From Caldifarciminota bacterium (GTDB taxonomy: Bacteria; WOR-3; Hydrothermia; UBA1063; CAJXJZ01), in NCBI GenBank assembly GCA_027073945.1, contig JALTEL010000489.1, positions 1 to 6,404 on the forward strand: a stretch of 6,404 bases of DNA. The letters run 5' to 3'. The notes beneath the pieces are model-generated. The model did not search any database. It was not told the DNA's origin and was given only the letters and a program-made list of their open reading frames with translations. Positions 1 to 5,478 of this stretch are shown here, one piece after another. The translations under genes were made by a program, and so were the position numbers. Positions within the stretch are counted from its first letter, which is position 1. Every line of letters starts with the position of its first letter.

Positions 1-3000
1 TTATTAATGAGAAAGGGGGAACTATCATAAGGTTTATGGGCGATGGGGCACTTGCCGTATTCGGCATTCCTAAGGCGCTGGAGAATCATCCTCAGGACGC
101 TATATCCGCGTGCCTTGAAATTAAAAAAAGAGTTAGGGATAATTTATCCGATGAAATTAGATTACATATCGGAGTAGCTACAGGAAAAATTCTTGCCGGT
201 AAGATGAATATGACAGTGCCAAATGCTAAAACTGTTATAGGAAATGCTGTTAATGTTGCTGTTGCTATGGCTGAAGTTAGTGGCCCGGACGAAATACTTG
301 TTAATAGAAAGGCCTTTCAAAGAACAAAGAGAAAATATCAATATGCTCAGGTATCTTCTGTTGCCATTGAAGGAGTGAGGAAGCCTGTGTCGGCATATAA
401 GTTCTTGGGTAAGTCGGAATCCAATGCAAGAGAGAGAGGAGTTCAGGGTAGAAAGGCTCCTTTTGTTGACAGGAAACATGAAATAAAGATAATGAGAGAT
501 AAGTTCTCAAAATTAATAAAAAACAAGGAACCGTGCTTTGTGTTCATAGAAGGGGAGGCCGGGATTGGTAAAACAAGACTTGTTGAGGAATTCTTAAGTA
601 ATGTGCCCGTAAAGTATATTCTTTTTGCGAGGTCTTATCCACATGAAACGCAGCCTCTTACCCCATTTACAGAAGTTTTGAAACAGATGCAGGGTAAATA
701 CGGGAAAGACATTTTTGCCAGGCTTTTCCCCGGGGGCAATATCGGATTTGTTCCGCTTGTTGCCTTCGCACACCAGCTCATTGGAAAAAAGAGAGATGAA
801 AGTTATTTTGCAAATTTGTCCCCTAAAGATTATAAACAGCAGAAATCGTTTGCCGTATTAAAAATTATTGAAAGGCTTGCCAGATATATGGGATTCCTCA
901 TTCTTGTTTTTGAAGATCTCCACTGGAGCGATGGAGAGACGCTTGAACTATTGTTGTACCTAATGCATCAGCTTAAAAATGTTCCTATTGCAATACTAAG
1001 CCTTTTCAGACCTGCAGGAGGTGATAATAAAGAATTAATGGAGTTTACAAAATCTGCAAAGAGCTTAAAAGAAGGTGTTTACATAAAATTGAATCCGTTG
1101 TCTTTTGCCGATGCTTCTTTTATGGTCAGTCAATTACTTGCAATAGATAAAATACCTGATAGTGTAAAAAAGCATCTTCTTTATGCAAGGTCGGAAGGCA
1201 ATCCATTTTATATTGAAGAACTCATAAATGTCATGATCGAAAGGGGCATAATTTACAATGACGGCAAATTCTGGAAAGTTTCACAAAATGTTAAGGAGAT
1301 GGATATTCCGGATACAATTGAAGACCTTATTATGGTGAGAGTGGACTCTTTGAACCTCAATGACAAGGAGTTTCTGAAAGCTGCTTCATGCATAGGCAGG
1401 GTCTTTTGCAAAGAGGCTGTTGAGTCCCTTTTGACGCATCCTGTATTAAATAGCATAATAAGATTAACCAGTTTGGGTTTTGTAGAGAAACTTCCAACAA
1501 AATTTTTGGGGTTTAGAGAATACCAGTTTAAACATACTCTTATCCAGCAAAGTGTCTACAATTCCACTCTCAAAAGGCAGAGAAAGGATTATCACAGAAA
1601 GTATGCAAAATTTGTGCTCTCTCTGGCTTCTCAGGACGAAGTGCCCGCTGGTATTATTGCAGATCATTTTGAGAAGGGTGAAGACATACAAAATGCATAT
1701 ATATACAATAAGAAAGCTGCGGAAGATGCGAGATTGAAATCTTTTAATAAAGAGGCTCTTTTGAGATATGAAAAGTGTATTAACTTTGCCAATTCAATTG
1801 ACAAATTTAAAGAGGATATCCCTTATTTGGAGAGGCGAGCAGGTGAGATTAAAATGGAATTGGGAGATAATAAGGGAGCACTTAAGTATTTTCATGAGTC
1901 TTTAATCTCGGCAAAAAAGGAGGAAGAACTTAAAATTCTCAGAGATATTGGAGATTTGTATTTCAGGATGAGCATGTACGATAAAGCTATGGAGTATTAC
2001 AACACAGTGGAACGAGAATCAGGGGATGAAGCGCCTGTATATTGCAATGTTCTTCTCAGCATTGCAGGAATTTATTACTATAGAGGCGATTTTGAATCTC
2101 TGAAGAAGACTATTGAAAGGGCAGCAGGTGCTATTGAGAATACAGAGTTCAAGGATGAAAACGAAAAGCATAGAACTTACTCCAGATTGTATAATATGTG
2201 GGGTTTGTTTTACTGGAGAACAGGGCGAACAGCAAAAGGTGAGGCGTATTATAGGAAGGCACTTGATATATCTAAAAAGATGAAGGATATTACTGCAGTC
2301 GGCATGCTGTATAATAATATAGGTGTTCTTTTTATGGAAAAGGGAAAAATTACGAAGGGGCTGGAGTTGATGAAAAAAGCTTCTGACATTTACAAAAAAA
2401 CGGGGAATCATCTTGCTTATGCAAATATCTGTTATAATATAGGTCTGAACTATGTAACCATAAATCAGCCTGATGAAGCTGAGAAATATTTTAAGGAATA
2501 TCTGGAAATAAACAGCAGGATACAAAATCGTATGGGAGACGGCTTTGGTACGACAGGGTTGGCTGAGATTGAAAAAATCCGTGGTAATTTTGAAAATGCT
2601 GAGAAACTGTATAAAGAAAGTATTGAAATTTTTAAGCAAATAGGAAGTGACTTTGCACTTAATGCCGGATATATAGCCCTTTCGGATTTCTATATTGAGG
2701 TGGATAAATTATCCAAAGGTAAAAAATTGATTGATAAGGCAGAGGAATTTTTTGTAAGGAATAACATGAAGGAATTTCTGATTAATACGCTTTTAACCAG
2801 ATTCAAGTACCATATAAAAATGTGGGAGAAGAAAAAAGAAAAAGAGCAAATTCTTGAAATGCAAAAACTCGTAAAGCAACTCGCCCCGTTTTTTGAAAAG
2901 GAATCTCATGATATTTTTGCAGGTTATTTTTATTATCTATACGGCTTTCTTTATTTTAACATATTGCAGGATAAGGATAGGTCGGAATCTTTCAGAACAA

Positions 3001-3104
3001 AAGCAAGAGAGCAGCTTGAACTTGTGCTGTCCGGTCTTACTGACCAAAGACAAAGGGAAAGTCTCAAGAAAAGGCCTGATTTGTTATTGGATAAGATATA
3101 TTAA
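1..3104 (+). CDS. Cyclase-like domain / STAND ATPase / TPR signalling protein, 5'-truncated by window
   Basis: The reading frame is open from the window edge (first full codon at 3), so the true start is upstream; the Met at 36 is internal, inside the cyclase motif RFMGDG. Numbering from that Met: residues 1-125 are the C-terminal part of a class III nucleotide cyclase domain (GDG metal-binding motif; TVIGNAVNVA 66-75). Residues 140-500 form a STAND/AAA-type ATPase with Walker A GEAGIGKT (173-180), Walker B ending in FEDLHWSD (292-299), a sensor-like FRP (324-326) and the STAND-type GNPFYIEEL (388-396). Residues about 545-910 are helical repeats, with about eight TPRs, for example at 634-663, 756-791 and 794-831. 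This order matches soluble adenylyl cyclase-like proteins, which are expected to be cytosolic; no membrane segment or signal peptide is visible in this part. Oddity: the transition-state Arg of the cyclase NxxxR motif is Ala77, and the adenine-binding Lys position is Arg (codon 30-32), so this domain may be inactive or regulatory. The role is inferred as signal sensing with ATP-dependent switching; the ligand is unknown. Confidence 0.9.
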   Translation, partial: INEKGGTIIRFMGDGALAVFGIPKALENHPQDAISACLEIKKRVRDNLSDEIRLHIGVATGKILAGKMNMTVPNAKTVIGNAVNVAVAMAEVSGPDEILVNRKAFQRTKRKYQYAQVSSVAIEGVRKPVSAYKFLGKSESNARERGVQGRKAPFVDRKHEIKIMRDKFSKLIKNKEPCFVFIEGEAGIGKTRLVEEFLSNVPVKYILFARSYPHETQPLTPFTEVLKQMQGKYGKDIFARLFPGGNIGFVPLVAFAHQLIGKKRDESYFANLSPKDYKQQKSFAVLKIIERLARYMGFLILVFEDLHWSDGETLELLLYLMHQLKNVPIAILSLFRPAGGDNKELMEFTKSAKSLKEGVYIKLNPLSFADASFMVSQLLAIDKIPDSVKKHLLYARSEGNPFYIEELINVMIERGIIYNDGKFWKVSQNVKEMDIPDTIEDLIMVRVDSLNLNDKEFLKAASCIGRVFCKEAVESLLTHPVLNSIIRLTSLGFVEKLPTKFLGFREYQFKHTLIQQSVYNSTLKRQRKDYHRKYAKFVLSLASQDEVPAGIIADHFEKGEDIQNAYIYNKKAAEDARLKSFNKEALLRYEKCINFANSIDKFKEDIPYLERRAGEIKMELGDNKGALKYFHESLISAKKEEELKILRDIGDLYFRMSMYDKAMEYYNTVERESGDEAPVYCNVLLSIAGIYYYRGDFESLKKTIERAAGAIENTEFKDENEKHRTYSRLYNMWGLFYWRTGRTAKGEAYYRKALDISKKMKDITAVGMLYNNIGVLFMEKGKITKGLELMKKASDIYKKTGNHLAYANICYNIGLNYVTINQPDEAEKYFKEYLEINSRIQNRMGDGFGTTGLAEIEKIRGNFENAEKLYKESIEIFKQIGSDFALNAGYIALSDFYIEVDKLSKGKKLIDKAEEFFVRNNMKEFLINTLLTRFKYHIKMWEKKKEKEQILEMQKLVKQLAPFFEKESHDIFAGYFYYLYGFLYFNILQDKDRSESFRTKAREQLELVLSGLTDQRQRESLKKRPDLLLDKIY

Positions 3105-3118
3105 ATTAAGTTGGTTAA

Positions 3119-3134
3119 CTAAAAATATTTTTAG
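3119..3134. repeat. Perfect 16-bp AT-rich palindrome after the STAND-TPR gene
   Basis: CTAAAAATATTTTTAG reads identically on both strands. After one mismatch on each side, TTA/TAA flanks extend the symmetry. It lies 14 bases after the stop codon. It could be a weak hairpin or a binding site for a dimeric protein. It is not a convincing intrinsic terminator, because the stem is nearly all A/T and no separate T-run follows. AT-rich spacers produce such palindromes by chance fairly often. Confidence 0.45.
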
Positions 3135-3184
3135 CTAATGTAAATGTTTAATTTTAATATGACAAGTAAAGAAAGTTAAAGTGT

Positions 3185-3213
3185 TTGACTGGACGTATTA
3201 CGTACCATATAAT
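3185..3213 (+). promoter_or_regulatory. Near-consensus sigma70 promoter of the DUF4416-ptb-birA operon
   Basis: The -35 element TTGACT (3185-3190, five of six consensus bases) and the perfect -10 element TATAAT (3208-3213) are separated by exactly 17 bases. An A-rich stretch just upstream (about 3169-3180) could act as an UP-like element. Transcription should begin near 3219-3221, only about 7-9 bases before the ATG at 3228, so the transcript would be nearly leaderless. This fits the lack of any Shine-Dalgarno sequence before that ATG. Confidence 0.75.
3193..3203. promoter_or_regulatory. Inverted repeat between -35 and -10, possible operator
   Basis: ACGTA-T-TACGT is a perfect 5+1+5 dyad lying entirely within the 17-base spacer of the operon promoter. 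A protein bound here would block RNA polymerase, which is the classic position of a repressor operator. The dyad is short and no second copy is seen in the window, so it may be chance; no regulator can be named. Confidence 0.3.
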
Positions 3214-3227
3214 TCCATGCTGTATAT

Positions 3228-3737
3228 ATGAGTAATAGAGTTTTGTTATTTACCGGTTTGATTTTTAAAGGAGCATCCTGGAATAATCTAAATGCTGTAC
3301 TCAAAGAGTATTTTGGAGATTATATGGATGTCACTCCTGTAATTCCGTTCGATTATACTGATTATTATGAAAAGGAGATGGGTTCCGGGCTTAAAAGACG
3401 CTGGGCTGTTTTTGATAAGGTGATTAATGCCGAAGACATACGGGATATAAAAATAAAGACATGTGATTTGGAAAAAGAGTACGCAGTTGATTACAAAAGG
3501 GTTTTTAATATTGACCCCGGATATGTAAGCTATGCTAATGTTGTGCTTGTTACGACCAAAGACTATGCCCACAGGATTTATCTGGGAAAAGGGATATATG
3601 GTGAGGTGACTCTTATATACAAGAGAGGGAAAGGATATTGCCCATTGGACTGGACATATCCGGATTACAAGCAGCCAGAAACACTTGCTTTTTTTAACAA
3701 GGCCAGGGCATATTTGAAAGAAATGCTAAAGGAGTAA
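3228..3737 (+). CDS. DUF4416 family protein of unknown function
   Basis: This 169-residue protein matches the DUF4416 family as I remember its conserved blocks: FDYTDYYEKEMG (41-52), NIDPGYV (94-100), KDYAHRIYLGKGIYGE (111-126) and DWTYPDYK (141-148). The blocks are rich in Asp, Tyr, His and Arg, as in an enzyme or ligand-binding site, but no reaction has been assigned that I know of. The length is close to full for the family, and no signal peptide or membrane segment is seen. The ATG at 3228 is the only good start: an in-frame stop lies at 3210-3212 with no start codon between. No Shine-Dalgarno precedes it, but a strong promoter ends 14 bases upstream, so initiation on a very short leader is likely. 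It is first in an operon and ends 2 bases before ptb, suggesting co-expression with acyl-phosphate and biotin metabolism. Confidence 0.85.
   Translation: MSNRVLLFTGLIFKGASWNNLNAVLKEYFGDYMDVTPVIPFDYTDYYEKEMGSGLKRRWAVFDKVINAEDIRDIKIKTCDLEKEYAVDYKRVFNIDPGYVSYANVVLVTTKDYAHRIYLGKGIYGEVTLIYKRGKGYCPLDWTYPDYKQPETLAFFNKARAYLKEMLKE
3728..3734 (+). promoter_or_regulatory. Shine-Dalgarno of ptb inside the end of the DUF4416 gene
   Basis: AAAGGAG lies 5 bases before the ATG at 3740 and overlaps the last codons of the upstream gene. It supports 3740 as the start rather than the in-frame ATG at 3752, and implies coupled translation. Confidence 0.8.
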
Positions 3738-3739
3738 AA

Positions 3740-4627
3740 ATGTTTAAAAAAATGGATGAAATTATTGAATATGCTACATCAAAAGGTAAAAAAAGAATAG
3801 CAGTGGTGTCGCCTGAGTCGGAAAATGTACTGGAAGGCCTAAAAATAAGCAATGATATAGCCTATCCCATACTCTTTGGGAATAAGAGTAAATTGGATGC
3901 ATTACTTGTAAAGGTGGGTATTGACGCAGAAGTAGTACATGCAGATACTCAGATAGAAGCTTCATATGCTGCTATCCAGTGGATAAGAGAAAAGAAAGCT
4001 GACTTTCTAATGAAGGGGAAAATTTCTACGCCAGACTTTTTAAAAACAGTACTGGATAAGGATAGAGGGCTCAGAACAGGGAGAATATTGTCACATATAG
4101 CAGTTCAGGAAATCCCAGGTTACAACAGGCTGGTTTTTGTGACAGATGCAGGAATGAATATAAGACCGAATCTCTCGGAGAAAGTTGATATTCTGAAAAA
4201 TTGTCTGGGTATAATGAAGAATATGGGGTACAAGGATATAAAAGTTGCAATACTTGCTTCAATTGAGCAGGTATCCCAGAAAATGCAGGAGACTATTGAT
4301 GCGGCGGTGCTTTCCAAAATGGGAGACAGAGGTGTATTCGGAAATGGCGTGGTTGTGGATGGACCTCTCGGATTTGATATGGTTGCGGATGAAGAAGCTG
4401 CAAAAATGAAAGGCGTACGTACAAGTGTGGCAGGTAAGTCCGATGTATGGCTTGTGCCTGATGTGGCTTCCGGAAATATATTGTCTAAAGCACTTATCTA
4501 TTTTGCAAAATCAAAGATAGGCGGAATAGTGGCAGGTGCAAGAGCCCCGATAATATTACTGTCAAGGGCAGATACACCTATGAGAAAATTCTATTCCATA
4601 GCAACCGGTATAGCAGCGCTTGGTTAG
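3740..4627 (+). CDS. ptb: Phosphate butyryltransferase / phosphate acetyltransferase family enzyme
   Basis: The enzyme exchanges CoA for phosphate on a short-chain acyl group (butyryl-CoA, or possibly acetyl- or branched acyl-CoA, plus phosphate to acyl-phosphate plus CoA). Acyl-phosphate normally goes to a kinase that makes ATP. The 295 residues equal the usual Ptb length. Family blocks are present in order: MKGKISTPDFL (91-101), GLRTGRILSHI (110-120), FVTDAGMNIRPNL (133-145), VDGPLGFDMV (207-216), VPDVASGNILSKAL (239-252) and VAGARAPIILLSRAD (264-278). The protein is cytosolic, with no signal peptide. It starts 2 bases after the DUF4416 stop with a good Shine-Dalgarno, and the birA-like gene follows without a gap. 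The usual partner, butyrate kinase (buk), is not next to it. Sequence alone does not separate butyryl from acetyl or branched-chain specificity, so the ptb symbol is by family resemblance. Confidence 0.87.
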   Translation: MFKKMDEIIEYATSKGKKRIAVVSPESENVLEGLKISNDIAYPILFGNKSKLDALLVKVGIDAEVVHADTQIEASYAAIQWIREKKADFLMKGKISTPDFLKTVLDKDRGLRTGRILSHIAVQEIPGYNRLVFVTDAGMNIRPNLSEKVDILKNCLGIMKNMGYKDIKVAILASIEQVSQKMQETIDAAVLSKMGDRGVFGNGVVVDGPLGFDMVADEEAAKMKGVRTSVAGKSDVWLVPDVASGNILSKALIYFAKSKIGGIVAGARAPIILLSRADTPMRKFYSIATGIAALG

Positions 4628-5293
4628 ATGAAAAAGTTTAAGTTTTATAAAGTATCATCAACTAATGACACGGCATGGAATTTGATGCTGGATCATACTA
4701 CAACGCCCTTTGTTGTTATAGCGAGCAAACAACAGAATGGTAGAGGAAGATATGGTAGGATGTGGGAATCGGAAGAAGGCGGATTATACATGTCTTTTGC
4801 AGAAAAAAACAGACAAAATGGAGAATTGATAGTAGTAAGTACACTTGCAGTATGCAGGTTGTTGAGTTTGCATGGATTTGAACCGCAAATAATGCTTCCA
4901 AATGATATTTATGTAAATGGCAAGAAAATAGCAGGGATACTAATTGAGAGGAGAGGCGATTATACTGTGCTGGGTGTTGGATTAAATGTGAATCAAACCC
5001 TCTTCAGTGCGGGTATGCATGTATCACCAACTTCAATGTTAATTGAGTCTGGTAAGGCATTTGACATTGATATCCTTTCACAGGAGCTGATTGCAGAATA
5101 CGTTAAATCAAATTTCATAGAAGATTTCAGTGTGTGGAAAGCTATAGTTATGAAGGGTAACATGAGAATGAAAGTCTTCACAGCCAGTAGCGTTTCAACG
5201 CACACGTTGGTGGATATAAACAAAGATATGGATTTAATATTCAAAGATAAAGAAATAAATTTATTTGATATAACAAGGTTAATAAAAATTTGA
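4628..5293 (+). CDS. birA: Biotin-[acetyl-CoA-carboxylase] ligase, monofunctional (no HTH)
   Basis: It activates biotin with ATP to biotinyl-AMP and attaches it to the biotin carrier domain of carboxylases. Visible motifs: SSTNDTA (10-16), the biotinyl-AMP loop GRGRYGRMW (38-46), GGLYMS (51-56), PND (91-93), KKIAGILIE (99-107) with the catalytic-type Lys100, GVGLNVNQ (116-123) and PTSM (134-137). At 221 residues it has the catalytic core plus a short, divergent C-terminal domain. The N-terminal winged-helix DNA-binding domain of E. coli BirA is absent, so it should not repress transcription. Oddity: the usual KWPND is MLPND (89-93), losing the conserved Lys and Trp. The ATG directly follows the ptb stop (TAGATG) with no clear Shine-Dalgarno, so translation probably depends on ribosomes finishing ptb. 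It is the last gene of the operon. Confidence 0.9.
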   Translation: MKKFKFYKVSSTNDTAWNLMLDHTTTPFVVIASKQQNGRGRYGRMWESEEGGLYMSFAEKNRQNGELIVVSTLAVCRLLSLHGFEPQIMLPNDIYVNGKKIAGILIERRGDYTVLGVGLNVNQTLFSAGMHVSPTSMLIESGKAFDIDILSQELIAEYVKSNFIEDFSVWKAIVMKGNMRMKVFTASSVSTHTLVDINKDMDLIFKDKEINLFDITRLIKI

Positions 5294-5359
5294 TTTTGTT
5301 TTAATTATACAGGTAAATTTTTACAATTGATTGATAAATATTTAGAGAGATTCACCTCT

Positions 5360-5373
5360 ATTTTAATTAAAAT
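5360..5373. repeat. Perfect 14-bp AT palindrome downstream of birA
   Basis: ATTTTAATTAAAAT is fully self-complementary. It directly follows a weak AGAG/CTCT hairpin (5344-5359), so the two together might form a poor terminator-like structure. Base composition alone could produce it. Confidence 0.35.
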
Positions 5374-5406
5374 CTGAGTTATCTATGTATTGAAAATGTA
5401 GAAGAA

Positions 5407-5415
5407 CGGTGACCG
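5407..5415. promoter_or_regulatory. CGGT-G-ACCG dyad just upstream of the nrdJ -35 element
   Basis: CGGTGACCG is a perfect 4+1+4 inverted repeat, and one of the few GC-rich stretches in an otherwise AT-rich spacer. It ends one base before the proposed -35 hexamer, a position suited to an activator or repressor. The site is short and its binding protein is unknown. Confidence 0.3.
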
Positions 5416-5416
5416 C

Positions 5417-5445
5417 TTGTTTAAATGTTAAGTATCATTTATAAT
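5417..5445 (+). promoter_or_regulatory. Candidate sigma70 promoter of nrdJ
   Basis: A perfect TATAAT (5440-5445) lies 17 bases downstream of TTGTTT (5417-5422), which keeps only the TTG of the -35 consensus. Transcription would start near 5452, giving a leader of about 27 bases that includes the strong Shine-Dalgarno. The weak -35 suggests modest basal strength or dependence on an activator. Confidence 0.5.
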
Positions 5446-5466
5446 GGATTTACTCAAAGAAGCTTT

Positions 5467-5474
5467 AAAGGAGG
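5467..5474 (+). promoter_or_regulatory. Strong Shine-Dalgarno of nrdJ
   Basis: AAAGGAGG ends 4 bases before the ATG at 5479 and fixes that codon as the start. It is the best ribosome binding site in the window and contrasts with the missing site before the DUF4416 gene. Confidence 0.9.
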
Positions 5475-5478
5475 TAAG

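Larger units (their letters stand above)
5294..5478 (+). other. Intergenic region between birA and nrdJ
   Basis: This 185-base AT-rich spacer contains no gene I can support. It holds a weak hairpin (AGAG 5344-5347 pairing with CTCT 5356-5359), an AT palindrome (5360-5373), a short GC dyad (5407-5415), a plausible promoter (5417-5445) and the nrdJ Shine-Dalgarno. No GC-rich stem followed by a T-run is visible, so I cannot point to a strong intrinsic terminator for the upstream operon. No cobalamin-riboswitch B12 box or NrdR-box pair was recognised by eye. Confidence 0.6.

Noticed and set aside
2019..2639. A 206-codon open frame on the - strand inside the TPR region.
   Set aside because: It is the antisense shadow of a confidently assigned TPR coding region, is rich in Phe/Ile/Ser/Cys as such shadows are, and matches no family I recognise.
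2893..3138. An 81-codon + strand frame overlapping the 3' end of the STAND-TPR gene, with hydrophobic N-terminal residues resembling a membrane segment.
   Set aside because: It lies almost wholly inside the main reading frame, has no ribosome binding site, and its hydrophobicity reflects T-rich codons read out of frame.
3217..3231. Four-codon ORF (MLYI) whose stop overlaps the DUF4416 start in an ATGA.
   Set aside because: The predicted transcription start (about 3219-3221) lies inside or after its ATG, there is no ribosome binding site, and four codons are expected by chance.
5313..5324. GTAAA-TT-TTTAC inverted repeat as a terminator for the operon.
   Set aside because: The stem is five mostly A/U pairs with a two-base loop and no following T-run; it would not be stable.
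5294..5478. Possible adenosylcobalamin riboswitch upstream of the B12-dependent reductase.
   Set aside because: No B12 box resembling GCCACTG and no suitable GC-rich helices are visible, and the region is too AT-rich and short for the usual fold.
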